NCBI GenBank assembly: GCA_020853705.1
Contig: JADYYK010000071.1
Location: forward strand, 1 to 37,731
Direction of reading: 5' to 3'
Length of the DNA stretch: 37,731 nt
Source of the DNA: Deltaproteobacteria bacterium
GTDB taxonomy: Bacteria; Myxococcota_A; Polyangia; Haliangiales; JADYYK01
Part shown: positions 29,421 to 36,979 of the stretch, in pieces
Numbering within the stretch: position 1 is the stretch's first letter
Layout: each line of letters starts with the position of its first letter
Made by a program: the position numbers and the translations under genes
The notes under the pieces: generated by a model
Database searches by the model: none
What the model was told of the DNA's origin: nothing
The model's input: the letters and a program-made list of their open reading frames with translations, nothing else

Positions 29421-29969
29421 TCAGATCGAGGCCAGCTTGGCCTTGAAGTACGACTTGAGTTCGCGCTCGATGGCGTCGGCGTCCTTGACCTGCGGCGCGG
29501 GCAGGAAGTGACGGACCTCGTCGGAGACCTCGGCGAAGAAGGCCTTGCGGATCTTGTCGTCCGACAGGATGGAGTCGGGGCGGCGGCGGCGCACCTCGGC
29601 CTCGGCGAGGCGCTCGGTGTAGAGGCGCAGTTTCTTGAAGATGTCGTCGCCGAAGAAGTCGCGGATGAGGTCGGTGTCGTTGGACAGCCGCGAGCAGGTG
29701 GTCAGCGCCTCGGTGCCGGCGGCGGAGACGTCGTGCTCCGAGGCCAGCAGCGCGGCCACGCGCAGCACGAAGGCGTCGTCGAGGATGCCGGTGGCGGGCT
29801 GCGAGTCCGGGATGATGTCGAGGCGCTGCAGGAGGTAGTTGAGGCCCGCGGTGGCGTAGCGGCGCGCCGCCAGCGGCACCTTGTCGTTGTCGACCACCTT
29901 CTGCATGGCGGCGATGTCCTGCGGGAAGCTCTCGATCCAGGTCTGGAACTTCTCGACGGCCTTGCTCAT
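29421..29969 (-). CDS. YkvA/DUF1232-like protein
   Basis: A 182-residue soluble protein. The central segment YLLQRLDIIPDSQPATGILDDAFVL, given here as key pieces LDIIPDSQPATGILDD, matches the DUF1232 (YkvA) signature of the form DliPD..P.iGyiDD. The rest is mostly helical, with an acidic/basic C-terminus. DUF1232 proteins are usually small and membrane-associated and have no firm function; here no membrane segment is obvious. The start ATG at 29969 has GGGGGA about six bases upstream. It is the first gene of the minus-strand operon that ends in the transmembrane kinase; its promoter must lie in the 118-base divergent gap shared with the plus-strand lipoprotein gene at 30088. Confidence 0.8.
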   Translation of the reverse strand: MSKAVEKFQTWIESFPQDIAAMQKVVDNDKVPLAARRYATAGLNYLLQRLDIIPDSQPATGILDDAFVLRVAALLASEHDVSAAGTEALTTCSRLSNDTDLIRDFFGDDIFKKLRLYTERLAEAEVRRRRPDSILSDDKIRKAFFAEVSDEVRHFLPAPQVKDADAIERELKSYFKAKLASI

Positions 29970-30087
29970 GCACGTCCCCCGGTGGTGTGGGTGTTTGGCG
30001 GCAGTCTAGCCAAAACCGGAAAAAAGGGAATCAAAGCCAAGCTGTCGGGGAGCAAGCGGGCCCCGGCGGTTCGTGCTAGGAGAGGGC

Positions 30088-30540
30088 ATGCGTGCGCTGC
30101 TCTGGCTGGCCCTGCTGTGCGCCGTCATCGCGAGCGGCTGTGGGGCGGATGACGAAGCGATTCGCCAGGATGCCGCGGCCCTGGACGCCGCGGTGGTGGT
30201 CGACGCGGCGCTCGTCCTCGACGCCGACGACCACGCCATCGACCCCGACCGGTCGACGGCGATCCCGAACCCCGCCACTGGCCTGAGCGCCGACGGGGTC
30301 CAGAAGTCGACCATCACCGTGCACGTGCGTGACCGGCTCGACCGGCCGGTCGCCGGCGCGGTGGTCACCATCGTGGTGACCGGCACCGGCAACAACCTGG
30401 TCGGCCCCGAGTTCCCGACCGACACCAGCGGGACCACGACGGCGACCCTGACCTCGACGGTCGCCGAGCTCAAGACCCTGACCGTGAGCGCCAACGGCGT
30501 GGTCTTCACGCGCATGCCCTACGCGAACTTCATCCCCTGA
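30088..30540 (+). CDS. Small lipoprotein with Big-1-like Ig domain
   Basis: A 150-residue lipoprotein. The signal peptide ends in the canonical lipobox IASGC (Cys18). A short D/A-rich linker (DAAALDAAVVVDAAL) follows, then one Ig-like domain (about 70-150) with RLDRPVAGAVVTIVVTG and TDTSGTTTATLTST, the pattern of Big-1 domains. The start is the ATG at 30088, six bases after AGGAG; an in-frame ATG five codons earlier lacks such a site. It is divergent from the YkvA-like operon. It is probably a small surface or periplasmic adhesive module. About 85 bases behind its stop, beyond the acyltransferase remnant, begins the repeat array B. Confidence 0.82.
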   Translation: MRALLWLALLCAVIASGCGADDEAIRQDAAALDAAVVVDAALVLDADDHAIDPDRSTAIPNPATGLSADGVQKSTITVHVRDRLDRPVAGAVVTIVVTGTGNNLVGPEFPTDTSGTTTATLTSTVAELKTLTVSANGVVFTRMPYANFIP

Positions 30541-30556
30541 GCCCGGGGTCGCCGGC

Positions 30557-30625
30557 TCAGTCGCCGCGACGTGCCAGGAACTCCGCGATGCCGCCCTCGA
30601 CCGCCTGCTTGACGCGGTCGCGCAG
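30557..30625 (-). pseudogene. C-terminal remnant of an acyltransferase gene
   Basis: The minus strand codes LRDRVKQAVEGGIAEFLARR plus GD and a stop. This matches the C-terminus of the acyltransferase gene at 32486-33268 (LRDRVKQAVESGIANLLEHR), and 19 bases (30607-30625 versus 32536-32554) are identical. Upstream of the leucine codon the sequence changes abruptly into repeat array B, so only the last 22 codons remain. It is not expressed as a gene; it marks one edge of the RAYT/array block. Confidence 0.7.
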
Positions 30626-31072
30626 CCCGCCGGACCCCGCCGGCCCCCGCCGAACCCCGCCGCCGAACCCGACCAAGGTTGACCCGCCGGACCCGACCAA
30701 GGTTCGTCTAGCCCGCCGGACCCCGCCGGCCCCCGCCGGACCCCGCCGCGCCGCCGCCGGACCCGACCAAGGTTCGTCTCGCCGGACCCCGCCGCCGAAC
30801 CCGACCAAGGTTCGTCTCGCCGGCCCCCGCCGGACCCGACCAAGGTTCGTCCGCCGTGACCCCCGCCGGACCCGACCAAGGTTCGTCCGCCGTGACCCCG
30901 ACCCGTGACCCCGACCAAGGTTCGTCAACTCGCCGCGACCGGACCCGACCAAGGTTCGTCCGCCGCCGCGCCGGACCCGACCAAGGTTCGTCCGCCGTGA
31001 CCCCGACCAAGGTTCGTCAACTGGCAACGCGCCGGACCCGACCAGGGTCCGCCTGACCGATCAAGGTTCGTC
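30626..31072 (+). repeat. Tandem array B of the GACCCGACCAAGGTTCGT element
   Basis: Ten clear copies of the core GACC(C)CGACCAAGGTTCGT and two variants (GACCAGGG and GATCAAGG) run in plus orientation from about 30665 to 31072, spaced 27-75 bases. Linkers are short CCGCCGGACCCC- or CCGCCGTGACCC-type strings, and 30626-30664 holds linker units without the core. The AAGG form distinguishes this array from A and C (CAGG). The block occupies most of the 719-base gap between 30540 and 31260; nothing is seen in 31073-31259. Confidence 0.92.
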
Positions 31073-31259
31073 GCTGAGTCGGGCGCAATCCGGCGACAAG
31101 ACCCTTCGGACGACAGTTTCAACCACCGGCCCCCCCAGGGAGTGCTTCAAACCCGCAAACAAGACCATGTGAACGGGCGGCGGCGAAGCAGTCGCGCGCG
31201 CGTCACAAACCCGACCTATGGCTCGGCGGTGGTGGCCATGGATCGAAGCCAGTGCTCGG

Positions 31260-32180
31260 TCAGGGCGGGGCGCAGGCTACCCGCCCGTACACGCGCAACC
31301 AGTAGGTTCCCGTTGGAAACAGGACATTGGCAAGCCCAGCAAGGAGCGCCTCGCGCGCGGCGCGGTACGCATCCACGAAGTCCCTCAAGCGGAGCAGCGC
31401 CTCGACACGCTTCCACTGGTCCTGTGCGGCGACTCTCGGGTTCAGATCGCGACGGGGCTCTGGCGTCGAAGGGCTGTCCGTCGGGCACTGCGCGAGGACT
31501 CCAGACCGCCCCAAGAACCGGCGGCCCTGGCCGTGCACATCCTGGACTGCGGCAGCCTCGCGATGACGCAGTGCCACCTGCACCGCCTCCACGTATGTCT
31601 CGAGCGCCTCGGCACCAGGCGGCAACGCCAGCGCCAGTTCGCAGTACTCGGGGGTTGGCCCGTTGGCGCGAAAGAACCCTCCCTCTGGGCGGCCCGCAAT
31701 CAGCGCGGCTCGGCCAACATTCCCGGGGTGACTCCACAGACCAGGCCAACGCTCCCCGCGCTCCACTAGTCCCGCTGCGACGGGGTTGGCCAGTGTGTAG
31801 GCGACCTTCTCGACAACATCATCGAGGGTTGCGAGACGAACCGCGCTGTAGGTACCCGACGCCCAGAGGGCTTCCCAGCGCCCGCGCAGTGCATTGAGTG
31901 CGCGGGCGGTGTGCTCATTGAGGTAGCGCATGAATTCCGGCAGGCGAGCACGGGAATCCGTGAGCACCAGGTGATAGTGATTCGACAAGAAGCAATAGGC
32001 ATGAAGCTCGACTCCGTAGAGCGCAGCTGCGCGCGCCAGGCAGTACAGGAGGATGTCGTTTGTCCGCGAGCACGGCCTCAGCAGGAACTGCCGCTGCGTG
32101 CAGCGGCGCGTGATGAGGTATGTGGCACCGGGAAGGACCTGTCGTGGATAGGACACTCCGAGGGAGAGAGCACGCGGCAT
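31260..32180 (-). CDS. REP-associated tyrosine transposase (RAYT, Y1/IS200-like)
   Basis: A 306-residue HUH-family transposase. It has GATYLITRRCTQRQ (18-31), the metal-binding His pair in SNHYHLVL (H68, H70) and the presumed catalytic Tyr128 in VAYTLANPVAAGLV, which corresponds to the RAYT YIHxNPVRAG segment. The C-terminal half is a family-specific extension. RAYTs nick single-stranded REP hairpins and are thought to spread REP elements. The start ATG at 32180 has GGAAGG six bases upstream; the open frame continues upstream through array C but that part only encodes repeats. The gene is visibly less GC-rich than its neighbours, consistent with acquisition. No terminal inverted repeats of a classical insertion sequence are seen; flanking arrays B and C take their place. 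Confidence 0.88.
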   Translation of the reverse strand: MPRALSLGVSYPRQVLPGATYLITRRCTQRQFLLRPCSRTNDILLYCLARAAALYGVELHAYCFLSNHYHLVLTDSRARLPEFMRYLNEHTARALNALRGRWEALWASGTYSAVRLATLDDVVEKVAYTLANPVAAGLVERGERWPGLWSHPGNVGRAALIAGRPEGGFFRANGPTPEYCELALALPPGAEALETYVEAVQVALRHREAAAVQDVHGQGRRFLGRSGVLAQCPTDSPSTPEPRRDLNPRVAAQDQWKRVEALLRLRDFVDAYRAAREALLAGLANVLFPTGTYWLRVYGRVACAPP

Positions 32181-32302
32181 GCCGGCCCTTCCGCGGCGGG
32201 GAATTGCGTGGTTGTGCCTGTCCGGTTCCGGGCTGAGACGGCTGATCCGCACGCCGTTTCGGACATGCCGGACAGAGTGCTTGGCCTTCTGGTGCATTGG
32301 CG

Positions 32303-32478
32303 GAGACGAACCCGGGTCGGGTCCGAAGCCCTGAGACGAACCTGGGTCGGGTCCGAAGCGGAGACGAACCTGGGTCGGGTCCGAAGCCGCGAAGCCGAGA
32401 CGAACCTGGGTCGGGTCCGAAGCGAAGCCGAGACGAACCTGGGTCGGGTCCGAAGCAACCTGGGTCGGGTCCGAAGCC
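32303..32478 (-). repeat. Tandem array C of the GACCCGACCCAGGTTCGT element
   Basis: There are six copies in minus orientation; on the plus strand each reads GAGACGAACCTGGGTCGG plus GTCCGAAGC. Spacing is 26-36 bases. The copy at 32303 has CCCGGG in place of CCTGGG, and the last, next to the acyltransferase stop, lacks the CGT end. The array begins eight bases behind the acyltransferase stop codon and lies in the 305-base gap upstream of the RAYT gene; 32181-32302 holds no other recognisable feature. Confidence 0.92.
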
Positions 32479-32485
32479 GGGGGGG

Positions 32486-33268
32486 TCAGGCGGTGCGGTG
32501 TTCGAGCAGGTTGGCGATGCCGGACTCGACGGCTTGCTTGACGCGGTCGCGCAGGGAGCGGACGCGGCTGTCGTCGTCGGGGGCGCCACCGCGATAGGCG
32601 CCGGTCTCGATTGCGGGGCCGAACCAGAGGTCCTGGCGCCAGCGTCGGGGCAGCGGGGTCGGGCCCAGGCCGCGTGACAGCGGCGGGATGACGTCGGTGC
32701 GCACGCCCTTCCTTGCCAGCCACTTGCCGAGCCGGGTGGCCAGCAGATCATCGGCGTCGTAGATCACGTCGAAGGCGTCCTCCACGCCCACGCTGGCGAA
32801 CGGCACGATGGTGCAGCCATGCTCGATGGCCAGGCGCGCGAAGCCCAGGCGCTGCTTCCAGATCAGCTGGTAGCGCTCGCCCTTGCGCTTGGCGACCTCG
32901 CGCCCGCCGCCGGGGAAGACCAGCACGCAGGCGCCCGCGCGCATCAGCCGCGCACAGTTCTCGCGCGTGCCATCGACCACGCCGAAGCGACGCAGGAGTT
33001 CGCCCCACACCGGCACCCTGAAGTGCGCGTGGTCGCCCAGCGCGCGCAGCAGGATCCCCCGCTTGCGATACAGCTCGGCGAACAGCACCGGCACGTCGAG
33101 CACGCCATACAGCGTGTGGTTGCCGACGAACAGCAGTGGCCGCGTCTCCGGGATGCCCTCCAGCCCATACACGCGCGGCCGCACCGCCGCATACAGCGGC
33201 CCCAGCAGCGCCAGCGCGGCGCGCACCTCGCGTGGCGACGGCGTCCGGAAGTCGTCCTCCGCGCTCAA
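32486..33268 (-). CDS. Lysophospholipid/diacylglycerol acyltransferase-like protein (MGAT-like LPLAT)
   Basis: A 260-residue acyltransferase. The active-site block GNHTLYGVLDVP (His51) and FPGGGREVAKR (118-128) match the MGAT/TMEM68-like branch of the LPLAT superfamily, in which FPGG.xE replaces the FPEGTR of PlsC. It would transfer an acyl chain from acyl-CoA or acyl-ACP to a glycerolipid or other hydroxyl acceptor at the membrane; the acceptor is unknown. The start is a TTG at 33268, seven bases after the sthA stop, with only a weak site (GTGAGCG), so expression is probably coupled to sthA. The C-terminus (LRDRVKQAVE...) recurs as an isolated remnant at 30557. Repeat array C begins right behind the stop. 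Confidence 0.85.
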   Translation of the reverse strand: MSAEDDFRTPSPREVRAALALLGPLYAAVRPRVYGLEGIPETRPLLFVGNHTLYGVLDVPVLFAELYRKRGILLRALGDHAHFRVPVWGELLRRFGVVDGTRENCARLMRAGACVLVFPGGGREVAKRKGERYQLIWKQRLGFARLAIEHGCTIVPFASVGVEDAFDVIYDADDLLATRLGKWLARKGVRTDVIPPLSRGLGPTPLPRRWRQDLWFGPAIETGAYRGGAPDDDSRVRSLRDRVKQAVESGIANLLEHRTA

Positions 33269-33275
33269 GCTGCGC

Positions 33276-34706
33276 TCACTGGGTCGTGGTTCGCCTGGCC
33301 AGGCGCCCCAGGCCGTCGTAGGCGGCGTACTTGAACAGCTCCGACAGGGTCGGGTAGTTGAAGACGTTGTCGATGAAGTAGTCGAGCGTGCCGCCCAGCG
33401 CCATCACGGCCTGGCCGACGTGCACGAACTCGGTGCTGCGCTCGCCGAGGACGTGGATGCCGTACAGCTTGCGCGTCCGGGCGTCGAACAGCAGCTTCAC
33501 CATGCCGTGCGGGTCGTTGACGATCTGGGCGCGTGCGTTGTCGACGTACGACGCCCGGCCGACCTCGTAGTCGACCCCGGCCTTCTTCAGCTCCTCCTCG
33601 GTCTGGCCCACGCTGGAGACCTCGGGGATGGTGTACAGGCCATAGGGGAAGGTCGCGGCGACCCGGGTCTTGTACTTGAAGTCGAAGGCGTGACACATGG
33701 CGACGCGGCCCTGCTCCATCGAGGTCGACGCCAGCGCCGGGAAGCCGATGACGTCACCGGCGGCATAGATCCGCGGCGACGTGGTCTGGAAGCTCTCGCT
33801 GACCTTGATCTTGCCGCGCTCCGCGGTCTCGACGCCGGCCGCCGCCAGGTTGAGCCCGGCGATGTTCGAGCCGCGCCCCGCCGCGCTGAGCAGGCGATCG
33901 CTGACAATGACGCGACCGCTCTTGAGCGTCGTGCGCAGGTGCAGGGCGTCATTCTCGGGGTGCTCGATCTTGACCGCCTGATCGCTCAGCACCACGTCGA
34001 TGCCGAGCTTCCTGAAGGCGTCGGTCAGCCGATCGCTGAGCTCGAAGTCGAGGAAGCCGAGCAGGCGGTCGCGGCCCTCGACCAGCGTCACCTTGCAGCC
34101 CAGCGCGGCGAACACCGAGGCGTACTCGCTGCCGATGACACCACCGCCCAGCACCACCAGCGTCTCCGGCATCGAGTCCAGGCTGAGGATCTCGTCGGAG
34201 TCGTCGACGCGCGGGTCCTCGAACGGGACCTCCTTGGGACGATGCGGCGACGACCCGGTCGCGATCAGCACCACGTCGCCAGTCACCGTGCGGGTGCCCC
34301 CGCCCAGCAGGTCGACCTTGACCGCGTGCGGATCCACGAAGCCGGCGGCGCCGTGCACCACCTCGACCTTGTGCTTCTCGAGGTTGCGCTTGATGCGCTC
34401 GCGCTCGCGCTGGGTCACGAACTCCTTGTGACGCATGAACTCCGCCACCGAGACGCCCTGCACGCTGCGCATGTACTCGACGCCATAGATCTCGCGCTGG
34501 CGCAGCCCGGACAGATACAGCGCGGTCTCGCGCAAGGTCTTGGACGGCAAGGTGCCGGTGTTCGCGCAGGCGCCACCCAGCTCGGCGTTGCGCTCGATGA
34601 TGCACACGCGCTTGCCGAAGTAGGCGGCCTGCGCGGCCCCCTTCTCCCCCGCCGGCCCGGACCCGATCACCACCAGATCGTAGTCGTACCCCATGGCGGG
34701 CATCAT
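33276..34706 (-). CDS. sthA: Soluble pyridine nucleotide transhydrogenase (Si-specific)
   Basis: A 476-residue FAD enzyme of the dihydrolipoamide dehydrogenase fold that balances NADPH and NADH. The FAD site GSGPAGEKG lies at 15-23. GGACANTGTLPSK (44-56) has only the first of the two redox cysteines (Cys47; Thr52 at the second), as in SthA rather than lipoamide dehydrogenase. The second dinucleotide site is VVLGGGVIGSE, and the C-terminal FNYPTLSE replaces the catalytic His-Pro of disulfide reductases, again as in SthA. Start: ATG at 34706 or, more like the family, ATG at 34694 (MGYDYD); neither has a clear ribosome binding site. It lies 48 bases behind the CBM9-like lipoprotein gene and seven before the acyltransferase gene. 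Confidence 0.93.
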   Translation of the reverse strand: MMPAMGYDYDLVVIGSGPAGEKGAAQAAYFGKRVCIIERNAELGGACANTGTLPSKTLRETALYLSGLRQREIYGVEYMRSVQGVSVAEFMRHKEFVTQRERERIKRNLEKHKVEVVHGAAGFVDPHAVKVDLLGGGTRTVTGDVVLIATGSSPHRPKEVPFEDPRVDDSDEILSLDSMPETLVVLGGGVIGSEYASVFAALGCKVTLVEGRDRLLGFLDFELSDRLTDAFRKLGIDVVLSDQAVKIEHPENDALHLRTTLKSGRVIVSDRLLSAAGRGSNIAGLNLAAAGVETAERGKIKVSESFQTTSPRIYAAGDVIGFPALASTSMEQGRVAMCHAFDFKYKTRVAATFPYGLYTIPEVSSVGQTEEELKKAGVDYEVGRASYVDNARAQIVNDPHGMVKLLFDARTRKLYGIHVLGERSTEFVHVGQAVMALGGTLDYFIDNVFNYPTLSELFKYAAYDGLGRLARRTTTQ

Positions 34707-34754
34707 CGCACGAGTCCGCTCGGAAGCCGGAACGGAACAGCCGCCTCGCCCGGC

Positions 34755-35837
34755 TTACTTCAGGACGATCTCGCCCAGCACGGCCAGGTTGCAGAAGGCG
34801 TCCTCGTGGCCCATGCAGTTGCCCGAGCCCGGCACGGTGCGCCGGTACCACCACATGCTGGTGTCGAGCTGGCTGCGCTCCGGGTTCTGGATGGTCGCGG
34901 TGTCGTCGTCGTCGAGCAGGTTGAAGTCGAAGCCGATGCGCGAGCCGACCACGTGGGTCGGGGTCAGCGCGGCCCAGGGGATGAAGGCCTCGATGTCCAT
35001 GTTGGCGTTGGCGCCGCGCTGCTGGGCCTCGAACAGCGTCCCGCCAGGCAGCCCGCTCCGGAAGAAGTCGTCGGCCCGGGTATTGATGATGCCGGGCGCG
35101 ACCACGAAGGCGAAGTCGTTGCCGTCGGCGGCGGCGTCGCGGGTGTCGTCGCCGTCGAGGTAGAAGGCCACCGAGTCGTCGTTGTAGATCTCGGTCGAGT
35201 TGGAGCGGTGGGTGTCGTCGGTGACCCGCGCGGCCAGGTACAGGCCAGTGGCGCTCCACTGCGCGCAGAAGAAGGCCGACGAGTCGCCGGCCATCGGCCC
35301 CGCGATGATGGTGCGCACGCGGTCGTCGGTGTGGTCGTCGTTGTCGCGCGTCATGGTGATGCAGCGCGCGCGCGGCCACTCGGTGGTGCTGTCGACGTTG
35401 CCGTCCACCGTGATGGTCCCGGCCGCGGTGGCCCAAAGCTCGCCGGGGCCGGGGTCGGTCGGCGTGGCGGCATCCTGGAACACGAAGGCGTCGGGCGGCG
35501 CAGCGTCCTGGAACACGAAGGCGTCGGGCGTCGCCGCGTCCTGGAAGACGAAGGCGTCGAGGTCGGCGGCGTCCTGGAACACGAAGGCGTCGAGCGGGGC
35601 CGCATCCTGGAAGACGAAGGCGTCGGGCGCCGCGGCGTCCTCGGGCGCGGCGTCGGCGACCTCACCGTCGAGGTCGGCGGCGTCAGCGACCTCTCCGTCG
35701 AGCGCACCGTCGAGCGCGCCGTCGGACCCGGCGTCCAGCGCAGCGTCCCGCGGCCCGCCCAGGCCACCGGGGTCGAACGTGCACCCGGCCGCCCACAGCG
35801 CGCCGGCCGCCCACATGGCCATCCAGCCCCCCCTCAT
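34755..35837 (-). CDS. CBM9-like lipoprotein with five DAFVFQDA repeats
   Basis: A 360-residue lipoprotein. The signal peptide ends at Cys19 (LWAAGC). A long D/A-rich linker (about 30-130) includes LDGEVADAADLDGEVADAA and then five 11-residue repeats of the type [11 protein letters not shown]. The C-terminal domain (about 140-360) has ITVDGNVD..TEWPRA near its start and DIEAFIPWAAL...GFDFNL.D.D near its end, the pattern of carbohydrate-binding module 9-like domains. It is likely a surface sugar-binding lipoprotein. The ATG overlaps the stop of the upstream paralogue by one base (TGATG), so the two are translated together. The start is 15 codons inside a longer open frame, chosen because it begins the signal peptide. 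Confidence 0.85.
   Translation of the reverse strand: MRGGWMAMWAAGALWAAGCTFDPGGLGGPRDAALDAGSDGALDGALDGEVADAADLDGEVADAAPEDAAAPDAFVFQDAAPLDAFVFQDAADLDAFVFQDAATPDAFVFQDAAPPDAFVFQDAATPTDPGPGELWATAAGTITVDGNVDSTTEWPRARCITMTRDNDDHTDDRVRTIIAGPMAGDSSAFFCAQWSATGLYLAARVTDDTHRSNSTEIYNDDSVAFYLDGDDTRDAAADGNDFAFVVAPGIINTRADDFFRSGLPGGTLFEAQQRGANANMDIEAFIPWAALTPTHVVGSRIGFDFNLLDDDDTATIQNPERSQLDTSMWWYRRTVPGSGNCMGHEDAFCNLAVLGEIVLK
35470..35634 (-). repeat. 33-base tandem repeat, five units
   Basis: Five units begin exactly 33 bases apart at 35470, 35503, 35536, 35569 and 35602; on the plus strand each starts GC(A/G)TCCTGGAA(C/G)ACGAA. Each codes one [12 protein letters not shown] 11-residue repeat. Near-identical units occur three times in the neighbouring gene at 36534-36632. 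Confidence 0.92.
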
Positions 35838-36868
35838 CAGGGCAGGACCACCAGATTGCCGATGGTCGTCGGATCGCACCACACGTCGGGGTGTGCACCC
35901 ACGCCGGGGCAGCAGGCCGCGCAGGTCGAGGCGCCGCGGAACCAGGCCAGCCAGTGATCGGCGCCGCTGTTGCCGCTGTCGTCATCGGTCAGCTGCATGC
36001 CGAAGCGGAACTTGGTCCCGCTGGGCGGCCGGCCGTTGCTGCCATACAGCGTCCACGGCACCCGGATCTCGAGGTCGTAGCCCACCGCTGTCGCGCGCAC
36101 CTTGAAGGTGATGCCGTCGTTGGCCGCCGAGTTGGCCACGAAGCCGTCCTCGACCTGGTCGTTGGCGCGGAAGTAGTAGCGGCGATCCTCGGCCTGGTAG
36201 CCGGCGCGCGCCCCGCTCGACACCGCGGGGGCATCCATCAGCATGGTGAAGCTGTCGTCGTTGTAGAAGCTGGCCGAGTCGGTGCGCACGGTGTCGTCCA
36301 TGACCTCGACGCGCAGGTAGAACGCGCTGGTGTCGCTGATCGAGGTCACCCGGGCCGAGAGGTCGGAGTCACCCGACGACGCCGCGATGTGCTCGTGGCT
36401 CATCGGCGAGGCGTTGTGGATGGTGATCGGGAAGGTCGCCGCGCCCGCGGGCCAGTCGCCGAACAGGCCGTCGATGGTGATGGCGCCGGCGTTGCCGGTG
36501 CTGCCGAGCTCGCCGCTGCCGAGCACGATCCCGGCGTCCTGGAACACGAACGCGTCGGGCGGCGCGGCGTCCTGGAACACGAAGGCGTCGGGCGCCGCCG
36601 CATCCTGGAACACGAACGCGTCCAGCGGCGCCGCGTCGATGACGTTACCGGCGTCGTCGACCACGGGCGCGGCGTCGATCATGTTGCCGGCGTCGTCCAC
36701 CATGACCGAGCCATCAGGCATGGCGCCGTCGCGGACGCTGCTGTCCCCCCCGTTCATGGGTGAGACGCCCGCGGAGTCGAAGGAACACCCGGTCAGGCCC
36801 ACGCCGAGGCCCGCACACACCCCCCCAAACAGGCTCAGAACGCCGAGAATCCGGCTCACAGGGGACAT
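35837..36868 (-). CDS. CBM9-like lipoprotein with three DAFVFQDA repeats
   Basis: A 343-residue paralogue of the downstream gene. The signal peptide ends in the canonical lipobox LTGC (Cys28). The linker has two VDDAGN(M/V)IDAAP units, then three DAFVFQDA repeats. The CBM9-like domain starts at [15 protein letters not shown] and continues to [12 protein letters not shown], the usual core of this fold; the last 40 residues have a CAACC cluster and end NLVVLP. It probably binds a carbohydrate at the cell surface. No clear ribosome binding site is visible upstream of ATG 36868, which is divergent from icd; the 111-base gap also holds the icd promoter. It is the first gene of a likely operon with the second lipoprotein, and perhaps sthA and the acyltransferase. 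Confidence 0.85.
   Translation of the reverse strand: MSPVSRILGVLSLFGGVCAGLGVGLTGCSFDSAGVSPMNGGDSSVRDGAMPDGSVMVDDAGNMIDAAPVVDDAGNVIDAAPLDAFVFQDAAAPDAFVFQDAAPPDAFVFQDAGIVLGSGELGSTGNAGAITIDGLFGDWPAGAATFPITIHNASPMSHEHIAASSGDSDLSARVTSISDTSAFYLRVEVMDDTVRTDSASFYNDDSFTMLMDAPAVSSGARAGYQAEDRRYYFRANDQVEDGFVANSAANDGITFKVRATAVGYDLEIRVPWTLYGSNGRPPSGTKFRFGMQLTDDDSGNSGADHWLAWFRGASTCAACCPGVGAHPDVWCDPTTIGNLVVLP
36534..36632 (-). repeat. 33-base tandem repeat, three units
   Basis: Three units begin at 36534, 36567 and 36600 and code DAFVFQDA repeats. They share the same 33-base period and nearly the same bases as the five-unit array in the adjacent gene. Confidence 0.92.
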
Positions 36869-36913
36869 GCCCCAGGATACTCGATCCAGCCCTCGTCGTG
36901 GCGGCCTTTGTCA

Positions 36914-36942
36914 TTGAATCCCTGTGCTCCAGGGTCTATAAA
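36914..36942 (+). promoter_or_regulatory. Sigma-70 type promoter of icd
   Basis: TTGAAT (36914-36919) and TATAAA (36937-36942) are separated by 17 bases, matching the housekeeping consensus at four and five of six positions. The start of transcription would be near 36949, leaving a leader of about 30 bases before the icd ATG. The local sequence is unusually AT-rich for this genome. Confidence 0.65.
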
Positions 36943-36979
36943 CGCGGCCCAACTAGTCCAATCAGAGGGGAAAACAGCC

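Larger units (their letters stand above)
30626..32478. mobile_element. RAYT gene with flanking inverted arrays (REPtron-like unit)
   Basis: Array B in plus orientation, a RAYT gene in minus orientation and array C in minus orientation together form a unit in which both arrays point inward at the transposase gene. RAYT genes flanked by inverted REP elements are the known parent loci of REP families. The outer edges coincide with two copies of an acyltransferase 3' end (30557-30625 and 32486-32554) in the same orientation. Whether the whole block ever moved as one piece is inference. Confidence 0.5.

Noticed and set aside
29407..29973. Longer N-terminus for the AgmX-like gene
   Set aside because: The extension is the off-frame reading of the YkvA-like gene, and the signal peptide starts only at 29406.
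29970..30087. Divergent promoter pair between the YkvA-like and small lipoprotein genes
   Set aside because: The gap is AT-rich enough to hold promoters, but the best TTGATT and TAGACT hexamers are 20 bases apart; not good enough to list.
30557..31027. Minus-strand frame of about 156 codons through array B ending in the acyltransferase tail
   Set aside because: The upstream part is only translated repeat units; no start signal or domain. Only the last 22 codons have a homologue, so it is listed as a remnant.
30626..31072. CRISPR array
   Set aside because: Spacing is irregular, linkers are themselves repetitive rather than unique spacers, units vary, and no cas gene is present.
32181..32723. 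N-terminal extension of the RAYT frame through array C and into the acyltransferase gene
   Set aside because: It overlaps another gene and reads repeats; ATG 32180 with GGAAGG gives the normal RAYT N-terminus.
34724..34756. Terminator between the CBM9-like lipoprotein gene and sthA
   Set aside because: The 7-base inverted repeat AAGCCGG/CCGGCTT has a 19-base loop, no T-tract, and overlaps the stop codon.
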